Assembly: GCF_009749395.1 (NCBI RefSeq)
Contig: NZ_WBIR01000007.1
Coordinates: forward strand, 150,504-214,503
Source of the DNA: Agromyces salentinus
GTDB lineage: Bacteria; Actinomycetota; Actinomycetes; Actinomycetales; Microbacteriaceae
Direction of reading: 5' to 3'
Length of the DNA: 64,000 bases
Position numbers and translations under genes: made by a program. Of the stretch, positions 17,211 to 26,578 are shown one piece after another (within the stretch, counting starts at the first letter, position 1; every line of letters begins with the position of its first letter). The notes beneath the pieces were generated by a model. It was not told the DNA's origin. It did not search any database and saw nothing but the letters and a program-made list of their open reading frames with translations.

Positions 17211-18701
17211 ATGACGCGACGCCCTCGGCGCACGCTCGGCGTCGGCGCGACGACGGCCGTGTGGGCGGGCGTCGGGGCGCTGGTCGCCGCGGCCGCGACG
17301 CCCCTGATGCTCATCGCCCCGCCGCTCATCGCGGTCGTGGTCGGCGGGTTCGTGCTCGTCGCGCTCGCCGCGTTCATGCCGAAGGCGTTCGCGTTCGCGG
17401 CGCTGTGCACGATCATCCTCTCGACGCTGGCGCAGACCTTCCTCGGCAGCGGCGGCAGCCTGGCCGACGAGGCGGTCATCATGCTCGCCCTCGTGGCGTT
17501 CAGCACGCGGCGACTGGTCACGGAACGCCGCCTCGTCGCGCTGCCCGGCATGTGGTGGTTCCTCGCGTTCATCGTCATCGGCATGCTGAGCGCCGTCATC
17601 GGCTCGGTCTCGATCTCCACGAGCGTCCAGGCGATGTTCCTCGCCGTGAAGGGGCTCGTGTTCGCGTTCGCCCTGGCGCAGCTGCGGTGGAACGTCGAGG
17701 ACGTGAAGGTGCTCGTGCGGCTGGGGGCGATCGCCGGCGGCGTGCTCGTCGTCACCGCGGTGGCGAACCTGGTGGCGCCCGGTCCGTGGTCCCAGTTGGT
17801 CGCCAACCGTCCGCCGTTCGCCATCGTGAACGGCATCCCGGCCCTCCAGGGCCCGTTCCAGCATCCGGCCGCGTTCGGTCGCCTGAGTTCGATCCTCGCC
17901 GTCGGCGTGCTCAGTTATCGCCTGCTCGTGCGCCGGACCTGGGTGAGCGCGGTCCTGCTCGGGCTCTCGAGCGCGATGGCGTTGCTGACGTTCCAGGTGA
18001 AGTCGATCGTGAGCCTGCTGAGCACCATGGGCCTCCTGCTGCTCCGGTACGGCGGACCGGTCCGCTACCTCGCGATCCTCGCCTTCGGTCCGCTCGTCGC
18101 CATGCTCGTGGCGCCCCCGCTCTTCGAACTGGTCGGCGGAGACGTCGAGATCTACATCGTTCAGGAGTCCGCCCGGTCGCTGATCACGACCGGTTCGCTC
18201 CAGGTGGCCGCGGACCACTTCCCGTGGGGAGCCGGCTTCGGCAGGTACGGGAGCTTCTACGCCTCGCTGTACTACAGTCCCGAGTACGTGAACCTCGGTT
18301 TCGAGGACGTGTACGGACTCGGACGGGGCGAGGACGGTATGTTCCTGAATGACACGCAGTGGCCCGCGATCCTGGGCGAGACGGGGTGGTTCGGAGCCGC
18401 GTGCTTCGCCATCGGCATCATCGCGGTCTTCGTCTCGCTCGTGCGACGGACCTCGGCCGACGAGCACCGGCTCGTCCGCTGGCTTCGCGTCGCGGGCATC
18501 GCCTGGCTCTTCCTCATCATCGTCGAGTCGGTCGGCGCCCCGGTGTTCGTGTCCGCCCCGGCCTTCCCGTTCGCGTTCGCCGCCGCGGGCGTGATCGCCT
18601 CGTTCCGCGATCAGGCGCATCGGTCGGGGCTGCGCGAGCGGCATGCCGAGCCGCCCGCACCGTCGCCGTCCGTGGCGCCCCGGGTGGAGTCGCTCGCATG
18701 A
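17211..18701 (+). CDS. O-antigen ligase/Wzy-like polymerase (set A)
   Basis: 496 aa, about ten to twelve hydrophobic segments with one large extracytoplasmic loop around residues 310-395. The LQGPFQHPAAFGRLS motif and the later HFPWGAGFGRYGSF match the O-antigen ligase (ExoQ/Wzy_C) family. It would polymerise or ligate lipid-linked repeat units outside the membrane. Starts 19 nt after the Wzc-like gene with a GGAGG site, and its stop overlaps the next gene by 4 nt (ATGA). Confidence 0.87.
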   Translation: MTRRPRRTLGVGATTAVWAGVGALVAAAATPLMLIAPPLIAVVVGGFVLVALAAFMPKAFAFAALCTIILSTLAQTFLGSGGSLADEAVIMLALVAFSTRRLVTERRLVALPGMWWFLAFIVIGMLSAVIGSVSISTSVQAMFLAVKGLVFAFALAQLRWNVEDVKVLVRLGAIAGGVLVVTAVANLVAPGPWSQLVANRPPFAIVNGIPALQGPFQHPAAFGRLSSILAVGVLSYRLLVRRTWVSAVLLGLSSAMALLTFQVKSIVSLLSTMGLLLLRYGGPVRYLAILAFGPLVAMLVAPPLFELVGGDVEIYIVQESARSLITTGSLQVAADHFPWGAGFGRYGSFYASLYYSPEYVNLGFEDVYGLGRGEDGMFLNDTQWPAILGETGWFGAACFAIGIIAVFVSLVRRTSADEHRLVRWLRVAGIAWLFLIIVESVGAPVFVSAPAFPFAFAAAGVIASFRDQAHRSGLRERHAEPPAPSPSVAPRVESLA

Positions 18702-20344
18702 GCTCCACGCGCAGGGCCTTCCTCACCGCCACCGCGCTCGGCGCTTCGGCCTTCGCCTCCGGCGCCGGCACGGCCGGGATCCTCCCGCTCGTGAACGCGG
18801 CCGACGCCGGCCTCGTCGGTGACGGAACGACGAACGACTCCCCCGCGATCCAAGCCGCGTACGATGCAGGCGGCACGGGCCTCGCCCTCGAGGCGGGCAG
18901 GACGTACCTGCTCAACAGCCCGATCTTCCTCGATCGCTCGGACCCGTACGCCCTCTTCACGCTCCAGATGAACGGGGCCACCTTCGCGCTCGGCCCCGGC
19001 CTCCCGCGCACCGACGCATTCTGGCGCGACAAGACGACGAAGTGGGCGTTCTACCCGAACACGAGGCGACAGGCGTGGAGCCCGGCCGCGGGCGCCGTCG
19101 CGGTGACGCAGGCCAATCGTGCGACCGGCACCTCGGTCGGGGCGATCGTCAGCCTCGTGCTCAGCGACGGCGCGGTCTCGGGAGGCGGCGCGAACGTGGG
19201 GCTGATCTTCTGCAACCGCACCGCCGTGCGCCTCGAGAACGTCGTGCAGTACGGCGTTCGCGCCATGCTCTCGTGGACCGACTACTGCGACGGCAACATC
19301 CTCATCGGCTGCTACAACCGGTCGGGCGGACCCGAGGGGTCGGTGCTCGTCGAGCAGATCTCCAACGGCGACGGACTGCTCATGCTGGGCTGCAAGGCGG
19401 ACTCCCCCGTCGGGCTGGCCCGCCTCAAGTACTGCCGCGGTGCCGAGTTCACCGCCATCGTCTCCGGGCGGATCGAGCTCGACGCGTGCTCCGGCATCCA
19501 CCTCCGCGCGGTCCACGAGGAGGGCCAGAACGCGAAGGGGCCGATGCTCGTCATCCGCAACTCGCACGTGCACGTCGACACGTCGATCTTCTACACCCCG
19601 AGGACGACGGATGCCGCGGTCCATCCCTCGATCTCGATCGACGACTCGAGCGGGGAGTCCCACTCCGAGCTCACGCTCGAGCACTGCATGGAGATGCGCT
19701 ACCCGAACTCCGGCGACCAGACGTTCGGCTCCTTCATCGGCATCACCGGCGCCATGCCGAACACGCGCGTGACGGCGCACGACCTCTCGGTCCAGCACGT
19801 GACCGCCGGCACGGCCGGCGTGTGGACGGCGACCGCGGGGCCGCGCATCTCGGGCGACGGCGACCTCGGCACGGCGCTCGCGGCGTCGAACGCGGCCGTG
19901 GCGAGCGGCTCCTTCTCGATCGAACGCCGGGGCGGCGCGTGGCGGGTCATCGGGCTCGACGGCGATCGCGGGCACGCGTCCGCCGCACCGCCCGTGCCGG
20001 CCGTCGAGGCGCTGAGCGGTGCGACCGAGGTCACCGGCGCGTCGATCGCCGCCGGCACGCGTCCGTCCTACCGGGTCGCGACCCGCAACGTCACCGGCAA
20101 CCGCAGCGCGGCCTCGGCCCGGGCGAGCGCAGTGGTCTCCACCCGGGGCTCGGTGCGGCTGAGCGTCACGGCCGACGCAGCTCCCTGCGAGCTTCTCATC
20201 TGGCGGTTCGCGACCACCACCTCCACCTCGCCCCAGGCCTTCGTGAGCGTGCCCTGCGGTCGCCCCGAGATCTCGCTCCTCGACACCGGTGCCCGGATCA
20301 GCGGGTACGCCTGGCAGACCTCCGGGATCCCGTCCGTCTCCTGA
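18698..20344 (+). CDS. Tat-exported right-handed beta-helix protein (pectate-lyase/tailspike-like)
   Basis: 548 aa. The N-terminus STRRAFLTATALGASAF is a Tat-like signal. It is followed by GDGTTNDSPAIQAAYDAGG, the opening of pectate_lyase_3/GH28-type beta-helices, then repeated short strands with N-rich turns to about residue 400. A C-terminal segment (about 420-548) resembles fibronectin/jelly-roll strands. The ATG overlaps the Wzy-like stop. Translation coupled to the polymerase implies a role in trimming, epimerising or binding the polymer at the surface. The reaction is not identifiable. Confidence 0.75.
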   Translation: MSSTRRAFLTATALGASAFASGAGTAGILPLVNAADAGLVGDGTTNDSPAIQAAYDAGGTGLALEAGRTYLLNSPIFLDRSDPYALFTLQMNGATFALGPGLPRTDAFWRDKTTKWAFYPNTRRQAWSPAAGAVAVTQANRATGTSVGAIVSLVLSDGAVSGGGANVGLIFCNRTAVRLENVVQYGVRAMLSWTDYCDGNILIGCYNRSGGPEGSVLVEQISNGDGLLMLGCKADSPVGLARLKYCRGAEFTAIVSGRIELDACSGIHLRAVHEEGQNAKGPMLVIRNSHVHVDTSIFYTPRTTDAAVHPSISIDDSSGESHSELTLEHCMEMRYPNSGDQTFGSFIGITGAMPNTRVTAHDLSVQHVTAGTAGVWTATAGPRISGDGDLGTALAASNAAVASGSFSIERRGGAWRVIGLDGDRGHASAAPPVPAVEALSGATEVTGASIAAGTRPSYRVATRNVTGNRSAASARASAVVSTRGSVRLSVTADAAPCELLIWRFATTTSTSPQAFVSVPCGRPEISLLDTGARISGYAWQTSGIPSVS

Positions 20345-20357
20345 CGACGGCCGGGCC

Positions 20358-20978
20358 TCAGCACTCCGTGGTCGTCAGCACCTTCGCGAACGCGGCGGTC
20401 TGGTAGGCGTACTCCCTCGCCCATCCGGCGAGGGTGATCGGCTCACGCGAATCGATGACCGCGAGGTCGCCGTCGAAGCACCGGTCGAACAGCACGCGCG
20501 TCCGGACGATGTGCGGCGTCCGCGTGATGACGATGACGCGCTCCCACCCCTGCTCCGCGGCGAGGGAGGCGAGCATCCGGGCCTCGCCCCGCGTCGTCGA
20601 CGGTTCCGCGTCCACGCACGTGACGTCGCCGCCCGGGAGGTTGCAGTTGCGGTATCGCCCCGTCTCCCGGGGAGACTCGAGGACGTCGGCCGGGACGGAC
20701 ACGACCATCCGGTCGACCACTCCGTCATCGATCAGCTGCCTGGCGAGCTCGAATCGCTCCGCACGGGCGGGACCGAGGATGAAGACCGCGTCGGCACGTT
20801 CCGGGACGGCCGCGACGGGCGGGAAGACGTACACGGGGGCCCCGATGCCGGCCACGAGCGCCGCAGCCCCGAGGAGCGAGACGAGTGCGATGAGCAGTCG
20901 ACGCCGGATGACCGGGTTGCCCGTGGCTCGCACGCTCACGCGAGTGGGCGGCGGCGCCACGGCCGCCGAACCCCTCAC
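20358..20978 (-). CDS. DUF218 / ElyC-SanA-like membrane protein
   Basis: 206 aa. One TM helix near residues 28-50, then a DUF218 domain: RADAVFILGPA, SVPADVLESP, STTRGEARMLASLA, ERVIVITRTPHIVRTRVLF. Members such as ElyC and SanA influence envelope glycan and lipid-carrier metabolism. The GTG at 20978 overlaps the upstream acyltransferase stop (GTGA). Last gene of the minus-strand run that begins near 32063. Confidence 0.82.
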   Translation of the reverse strand: MRGSAAVAPPPTRVSVRATGNPVIRRRLLIALVSLLGAAALVAGIGAPVYVFPPVAAVPERADAVFILGPARAERFELARQLIDDGVVDRMVVSVPADVLESPRETGRYRNCNLPGGDVTCVDAEPSTTRGEARMLASLAAEQGWERVIVITRTPHIVRTRVLFDRCFDGDLAVIDSREPITLAGWAREYAYQTAAFAKVLTTTEC

Positions 20979-22078
20979 GCACCCTCCCGCACGCGGCCGG
21001 CCGCCGGGTCACCGGGCGCGCTCGAGCGCGCCCGCCACGGCTTCTGGCCGAGGAACGCCCAGCTCACCCACCGGATGCGCCCGAGGGTCACCTCGAACAG
21101 GATCGGCAGGCCGAGCGCGGCGACCATGCAGACCACGAACACCGGGAGTTCGCCGTCGATGCCGAACCGGCCGAGCGCCAGGCGAGCCGCCGCGGACCCG
21201 AAGACGTGGAGCAGGTAGATCGCGAAGGCGAACTGTCCGAGCCAGGCCAGGAAGCCCACGCGTATCCAGTTGCGAACGAGGAGGAGGAGCAGCGTCGCGG
21301 CGAGGCCCACCGCGATCCTCGAGGCCCGCTCCGCGGCATCCGCCGGGTCCACCGCACCGACGATCTCGAGGACACGGAGCACGTAGGCCCCGACGAAGAC
21401 GACCGCGACCGGAAGGATGATCCCGGCGGGCGCCGGGTTGGGGACGTAGCGGTGCACGCCGTAGCCGAGGAGGAAGAAGGGCAGCAGTCGGATGGCGCCG
21501 TTGACGCTGAACACGTCCCAGGCGTCGGGCAGCAGCACGAGGACGTAGAGCACGGAGGTCGCCGCCACCGCGATGATCCAGTTGCGTCGCGTGCGGAGCA
21601 GTCCCCAGAGGTCGAGCAGGCCGACCGCGAGGAAGATGAGGAAGATGGCCTGGAGGAACCAGAAGTGGCCGGTGCCGTACACGTAGACGCGCCAGATCTC
21701 GCTCGGAGCCCCGGCCCCGTTCGTGCCGGGCACCATCGACTGCAACAGGAAGAACGCGGTACCGACGGTCACCAATGGCACGAGGAGCCGGCGGACCTTG
21801 CCGGTGACCATGCGTCCGTAGCCCGGGCTCGTCGAGACCGGGCGGAACGCGTAGACGAACCCGGAGAGGGCGGCGAAGAGCGGCATCCGGATGTCCTCGA
21901 GGAACACGTAGGACAGGCGCCACGGGGAGTCGTCGGCGACGGTCATGCCGCGCGTGGCGTCGCCTCCGATGACGTGGCCGGCGACCATCAGCACGATCGC
22001 GAGACCGCGGAGCGACTCGATGGCGAGGTCGCGGCGGATCGCGGTCCGCGGGGACGCCGCGGTGCCGACGGCCGTCAC
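20975..22078 (-). CDS. Membrane acyltransferase, OafA/YrhL-like (acyltransferase 3)
   Basis: 367 aa with about ten TM segments. The N-terminal SLRGLAIVLMVAGHVIGG contains the RG-x-A-h-x-x-V-x-x-H signature, whose His is catalytic. Members transfer acetyl or succinyl groups to sugars of extracellular polysaccharides. The GTG start at 22078 overlaps the stop of the second acyltransferase (GTGA). Paralogous neighbours suggest two decorations on the set A glycan. Confidence 0.88.
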   Translation of the reverse strand: MTAVGTAASPRTAIRRDLAIESLRGLAIVLMVAGHVIGGDATRGMTVADDSPWRLSYVFLEDIRMPLFAALSGFVYAFRPVSTSPGYGRMVTGKVRRLLVPLVTVGTAFFLLQSMVPGTNGAGAPSEIWRVYVYGTGHFWFLQAIFLIFLAVGLLDLWGLLRTRRNWIIAVAATSVLYVLVLLPDAWDVFSVNGAIRLLPFFLLGYGVHRYVPNPAPAGIILPVAVVFVGAYVLRVLEIVGAVDPADAAERASRIAVGLAATLLLLLVRNWIRVGFLAWLGQFAFAIYLLHVFGSAAARLALGRFGIDGELPVFVVCMVAALGLPILFEVTLGRIRWVSWAFLGQKPWRARSSAPGDPAAGRVREGA

Positions 22079-23202
22079 GGGGTGTCCCCGGTGGGTCGCG
22101 CGGGCGCGGCCGTGACCGGTCGACCGGAGCGGTATCCGGCCGTCCCGGCCACGCGCGAGCCACGTCGACGGGTCATCCAGGTCGGCGGCACGTAGAGCCA
22201 GCGGGCGCGCGAGGTGAGCCTGGTCAGCAGGACGGATGTCGCGATCGCGACCGCCATCACCGCGAGCTGGACGAGGATGCCGACCCACCTCGGCACGTCG
22301 ATGCCGATCGCCGCGATGATCGCGGAGATCACCACGATGACGTACAGGTGGAAGAGGTAGATCTGCAGGCTGGCCGCGCCGAGCGTGGACACGAACCCGA
22401 GGGGGCGCACCCGCACCAGGTAGGTGGACAGGAGGATGCCGAAGATCACCGCGGCGACCTGTCCGAGCAGGACGCCGCCGGGCACGGCGCGCAGGCCGAA
22501 GAGGATCAGGCCCGCGACGATTCCGGCGAAGGCCAGGAACGCCACGAGCAGCATCCACGGTCGCGCCCGGTTCACCAGCTCGAAGAGCTTCCTCGAGTAC
22601 AGCGCGCCGACGACGAAGAAGACGAAGAGGCCGCCCACGCGGTTCCAGCCGATGTTGTTGGTGTCGAGGATGCCCGAGGTGACCAGCGCCGAGAGCACCG
22701 CGGCCGCACCGATCTGCAGGGCGGGCGGAACCTTCCGGAGCAGCCACACGCCGAGGGTGAAGAGGAAGAGCGCGTAGATGAACCAGTAGCTGCTGCTGGG
22801 CCAGACCGCGATGAGCAGCAGGCCGATGGGGTTCGTGGCCGGGAACTCCCCGAGCTCGCCGTTCACCCCGGGGACGACGAGGTAGAACACGAACCGGATC
22901 ACCGACCACAGCACGTACAGGTACAGCAGCGGCAGGAGCCGGCGCCGCCACAGGTCAGCGAAGCCCCACGTGCCGAGCCGATTGCCGAAGAGCCCCGCGA
23001 TCAGGAAGAACGCGGGCATCGGGAACAGCTCGAGGGGTGCCTTCACCAGCCACGGCGCACCGGCGATGCCGGCCGCCTGCAGGTAGAGGGCCGTGTGGTA
23101 GTAGACCACCATCACGATGGCCGCGCCCTTGGCGAAGTCGACCCAGGCGCGCTTGCCGGTATCGGGCGCGATGAGCCCTCGTCGCGGCGTCTCCGTGGTC
23201 AT
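22075..23202 (-). CDS. Second membrane acyltransferase (acyltransferase 3 family)
   Basis: 375 aa, about ten TM segments. WVDFAKGAAIVMVVYYHTAL carries the family motif with the catalytic His, and PMPAFFLIAGLFGNR follows as expected. A strong GGAGGGGA site precedes ATG 23202. It lies between the GT4 glycosyltransferase and the first acyltransferase, so it probably acylates the same repeat unit. Donor and acceptor are unknown. Confidence 0.87.
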   Translation of the reverse strand: MTTETPRRGLIAPDTGKRAWVDFAKGAAIVMVVYYHTALYLQAAGIAGAPWLVKAPLELFPMPAFFLIAGLFGNRLGTWGFADLWRRRLLPLLYLYVLWSVIRFVFYLVVPGVNGELGEFPATNPIGLLLIAVWPSSSYWFIYALFLFTLGVWLLRKVPPALQIGAAAVLSALVTSGILDTNNIGWNRVGGLFVFFVVGALYSRKLFELVNRARPWMLLVAFLAFAGIVAGLILFGLRAVPGGVLLGQVAAVIFGILLSTYLVRVRPLGFVSTLGAASLQIYLFHLYVIVVISAIIAAIGIDVPRWVGILVQLAVMAVAIATSVLLTRLTSRARWLYVPPTWMTRRRGSRVAGTAGYRSGRPVTAAPARPTGDTP

Positions 23203-23218
23203 CGGTCCCCTCCTTCGA

Positions 23219-24304
23219 TCACACTGCGGTACTGCCGGACACGAGTGATCGCGTCCGGCGGCCGTTGATCGCGTCGAGCCACAGGGACTCCACGCGCGGG
23301 AAGACGGCGCTCGCCGAGAACCGCTCCTCGAAGACCCGCGAGCCCTCGGCGGCGATGGCGTCGAGCCGCTCGGGGTCGCCGAGCACCGACCGGAGCGCCG
23401 CCGCGAGCGCGTCGGCGTCTCCGGGCGGCACGACGACGCCGGCGCCGTCGCGGAGCACCGCCTCGATGCCGCCCACGTCGGTGGAGATCACGCAGCAGCG
23501 TCGGGCGAGGGCCTCGAGGATGAACATCGGCATCGCCTCCTCGCGGGAGGGCAGCACGGCCACGAGGGACGTGTCGAGGAGCGTCATGAGCTCGTCGTGC
23601 GGCAGCGAGCCGACGAACTCGACGCCCTCGGCATCGCGGTCGACGAGGTGCTCGTCGCGAATGGGCCCGGCGATGACGAGCCGCCAGCCGCGCTTCGCGG
23701 CACCGAGGTCGGCCCAGGCCCGCTGCAGGACGTCGATGCCCTTGCGGTACCCGACGACGCCGCCGAACGCGACGATCGGCTGCTTCGCGCTCGGCAGGCT
23801 GCCGGCGATCGCGTTGGGCACCAGTTCGATGCGCTCGCGCTCCACGAAGCGGGCCGCCACCTCCGAGCTCTCCTCCGACAGCGAGATGACCCGGTCCGAG
23901 GCGCGCAGCACGCCGCCGACCACGCCGGGCCTGCGGTCGGCGAACTCCGCGAAGGAGCTCCCGTGCAGGTGCGCGATCGTGGGGATGCCGCGAGCCTTCG
24001 CCATGCGCAGCAGCGACCCCTCGCGCAGGAACGACCCGCCCTCGGAGAGATGGCCCACGATGACCTGCGGCGTCGAGCGTCGCATGCCCGAGATCTGGAC
24101 CGCGGCCCTCGCCGCGAGACGGGCCGCCGCGACCGAGTCGCCGGGGTCGCCCCTGGTGACGATGACCCGGGTGTCGACGTGCTCGAACGGCCATTCGAGG
24201 TAGCCGTTCACGACCTGGGTCATGCCGCCGGCGACCTCCCCGCCGCGGCCGAGGTGGTGCACGATCGGCCGCGAGGCGGTCGAGGCTGCGGTGGCCGCGC
24301 TCAC
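23219..24304 (-). CDS. Glycosyltransferase, GT4 family
   Basis: 361 aa with a GT-B fold. The N-terminal RGGEVAGGMTQVV loop is followed by HLHGSSFAEF. The C-terminal half has VVGYRKGIDVLQRAW, RLVIAGPIRDE, LPSREEAMPMFILEALARRC and the GGIEAVLRDGAGVVVPPGD nucleotide-sugar site, including the EX7E motif. It adds a sugar to the lipid-linked repeat unit on the cytoplasmic face. The GTG start overlaps the upstream pyruvyltransferase stop. An in-frame extension upstream of 24304 is out of place with that overlap. Confidence 0.9.
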   Translation of the reverse strand: MSAATAASTASRPIVHHLGRGGEVAGGMTQVVNGYLEWPFEHVDTRVIVTRGDPGDSVAAARLAARAAVQISGMRRSTPQVIVGHLSEGGSFLREGSLLRMAKARGIPTIAHLHGSSFAEFADRRPGVVGGVLRASDRVISLSEESSEVAARFVERERIELVPNAIAGSLPSAKQPIVAFGGVVGYRKGIDVLQRAWADLGAAKRGWRLVIAGPIRDEHLVDRDAEGVEFVGSLPHDELMTLLDTSLVAVLPSREEAMPMFILEALARRCCVISTDVGGIEAVLRDGAGVVVPPGDADALAAALRSVLGDPERLDAIAAEGSRVFEERFSASAVFPRVESLWLDAINGRRTRSLVSGSTAV

Positions 24305-25437
24305 GGGAGCGCCATCTCCGTCGGAGCTGCGGCATCGACCGGAAGCCCGGCGGATGCCGCGCCGCGCAGCGTCTCCTGGACCTGCATCCGCCGCTCGACG
24401 AGCCGCGCCCGGGCGTCGCCGAGCCGCTCGAACATGTCCTCGCGGCGGGCGGCGATCGATTCGAGCGCGGTCACGATCTGCTCGGCCGACATGTCGCGGG
24501 TCGCCAGGGTGATGTCGGTGATCCCGATCGTCGCGAAGTGGCGTTCGATCTTGTCGGAGGCGTCGACGAGCGACCCCACCGGGATCGCGCCCTCGGTGAA
24601 CGCGGCGATGATCACGTGCAGGCGGTCGCTGAGGGCGATCGCGGTGCGCCGGTAGAGCTCGCGGAGCTTGGCCTCCTGCACGTCGTGGCCGGAGAGCTCG
24701 TCCCAGGCGAGGACCTGGCCGCCCAGGTCGCGCGCGAGGCGATAGCTCGTCTCGTTGTCGACCTGCACCTGCGTGACCGCCCAGATCTCGAGCCCGTGGC
24801 GCTCGGCGTAGCCCCGCACGCCCTCGATCCACTCCGTGGTCGGGTAGGGACGTGCCGCGTCATCCGCTCGCATGGAGACGACCATCACGTCGCGGTCGCC
24901 GTCACCGGCCGCGAAGCCCGGGAGCAGGTCGTCGGGCGCGCCCTCGCCGAACGCGAGGTCGGGCATCGCCTCGCCGCGGCGCATGTAGGCCGCCGTCGTG
25001 ACGTCGCGCCAGAGCGTGAGGTCGGACAGGGCGATCGAGGGTCCCATGATGGCCCGGGGGACGGGCGCGTAGTTGCGGGTGCCGACCCCGGCGCGGACCG
25101 CGCGACCGCCTCGGAGGCGGATCGTCGCGAGCAGCGGGAGCATGGAGACGTGCTCCTTCATGCCGATGAGGGTCAACTGGATCTCGCCCGGCTTGAAGAC
25201 GTAGGACGCCTCGCCGGCCACGGCTGCGGCCATGGCCGCGCGGTACCAGGACGTGAAGGACCGGTAGACGACGTCGTCGGGCGCGAGCCCGAGTCCCTCG
25301 TCGTACCCCGCGGGCGAATGGCCGACGTAGACGTGGAGCTGGCCCAGCGGACGCACCCAGTCGAGCAGGGGACGCCGGAGGATGATGTCCCCCACGTTCT
25401 CGTACTGCCCACGGCCGACGGCGAAGATCTTGTTCAT
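24301..25437 (-). CDS. Polysaccharide pyruvyl transferase family protein (copy 1)
   Basis: 378 aa, PF04230-type. The N-terminal QYENVGDIILRRPLLDWVRP is the family's glycine/Asn loop, and the C-terminal half contains AIALSDRLHVIIAAFTEGAI with the conserved R-x-H segment. Such enzymes move pyruvate from phosphoenolpyruvate onto a sugar as a ketal, adding a negative charge. It resembles copy 4 (50134-51198) more than copies 2 and 3. Overlaps the upstream GT gene by 4 nt. Confidence 0.88.
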   Translation of the reverse strand: MNKIFAVGRGQYENVGDIILRRPLLDWVRPLGQLHVYVGHSPAGYDEGLGLAPDDVVYRSFTSWYRAAMAAAVAGEASYVFKPGEIQLTLIGMKEHVSMLPLLATIRLRGGRAVRAGVGTRNYAPVPRAIMGPSIALSDLTLWRDVTTAAYMRRGEAMPDLAFGEGAPDDLLPGFAAGDGDRDVMVVSMRADDAARPYPTTEWIEGVRGYAERHGLEIWAVTQVQVDNETSYRLARDLGGQVLAWDELSGHDVQEAKLRELYRRTAIALSDRLHVIIAAFTEGAIPVGSLVDASDKIERHFATIGITDITLATRDMSAEQIVTALESIAARREDMFERLGDARARLVERRMQVQETLRGAASAGLPVDAAAPTEMALP

Positions 25438-26423
25438 GCGGGTTCGAGGTCCTTCTCGTCGGCGGTGGTGGGCGGCATCGCGTAGTCCACGATGCGTCGT
25501 TCTGCGGCGAAGCGGATGGCCTCGGCATCGAGGCGGTCGACCTCGACGGCGTGGCCGACGCCGAGGCGGTTCACGAGCTCGGCGATCTGCAGCTGGTGGT
25601 CGTCGACGTGCTCGTCACGGTGCATCCGTCGTGGCACCATGACCGGGTGGATGCCGTTGCCGAGCAGCCCGATGAGCGTGCCGACACCGGCATGGGTGAT
25701 GACGACGCCCGCCTCGCGCGCGTACTGCTCGAACTCGTGCGGCGCGATCTGGCCGAAGACCCGCCCCGGCAGGTCGCGCCGGGTGGTGGAACCGAGTTGC
25801 CACACGGTGTTCTCGTTCGCCGAGCCGCTGGCCAGCACCGCGTCGATCACCGAGTCGAACCGGTAGCCCTCGATGGTGCCGAGGGTGACGAACAGCCGCT
25901 GGGTGTCGGTCGGCACGTCGCGCGGCGCCGAGGCGTACGTCGCGAGCACGCTCGGCTGGCTGCGCCAACGTCGGCCAGACCAGGACTCGTGCTGGGTCCG
26001 GAGCGAGATGGACGGCACCGCCTGGAGCACCCGACCGGTGGTCGAGGGCCCGTCGACGCGGCACACACTCTCGATGTAGGTCGCCGGCATGCCGCGCATG
26101 CGGGCGACCGGCAGCACCGACAGGGCGATCGCGGCCCCCGTGCTGACGGCTCCGTCGAAGCGTTCGGCCCCCAGCGCCCGGTTCACGATGCCCACCGCAC
26201 GGACGACGCCGACGTAGTCGCGGGGCCGGACGTAGGGCACGTAGAGCACACGACGCCCGGCGAGCAGCGATTCGCTCTGGGGCGTGCGGAACGTGATGAA
26301 GAGCGAGTCGTCGGATGCCGCGAGGAACGGCAACTGCCGGACGAGTTCGACCAGGTGACCGCCGGTCGACGCGGCCAGGACGAGCTTTCGGCCTGCGCGA
26401 CCTTCTCCGGATGATGAAGCCAT
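25434..26423 (-). CDS. Fused PssD/PssE (Alg14-Alg13-like) glycosyltransferase
   Basis: 329 aa. The N-terminal half (KLVLAASTGGHLVELVRQLP, then VSTGAAIALSVLPVARMRG) resembles Alg14/PssD. The C-terminal half (LFVTLGTI, APHEFEQYAREAGVVITHAG, MVPRRMHRDEHVDDHQLQIA) resembles Alg13/PssE, a GT28 domain. The two halves are separate subunits in many bacteria and here form one chain. ATG 26423 follows GGGGGA, and a GTG at 26441 would add six residues. First gene of a coupled four-gene segment. Confidence 0.85.
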   Translation of the reverse strand: MASSSGEGRAGRKLVLAASTGGHLVELVRQLPFLAASDDSLFITFRTPQSESLLAGRRVLYVPYVRPRDYVGVVRAVGIVNRALGAERFDGAVSTGAAIALSVLPVARMRGMPATYIESVCRVDGPSTTGRVLQAVPSISLRTQHESWSGRRWRSQPSVLATYASAPRDVPTDTQRLFVTLGTIEGYRFDSVIDAVLASGSANENTVWQLGSTTRRDLPGRVFGQIAPHEFEQYAREAGVVITHAGVGTLIGLLGNGIHPVMVPRRMHRDEHVDDHQLQIAELVNRLGVGHAVEVDRLDAEAIRFAAERRIVDYAMPPTTADEKDLEPA

Positions 26424-26578
26424 GGACGTCCCCCTGCTCACGATTTCGAGATCTTGATTCGGAATCGAAAGACGGCGGTGGCCTTCTCGCGATGAGACTA
26501 ACCCGGGCCTTCAGCGGCCGTCTCGCGGTTTACAGAGACGTAACCCAGACTTCATGCGTGCGCTCCGCCGGCCCCGGG

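Noticed and set aside
26442..26578. Riboswitch or structured leader upstream of the Alg14/13-like gene
   Set aside because: I could not find a conserved aptamer core or a stable long stem; only promoter-like A/T-rich patches.
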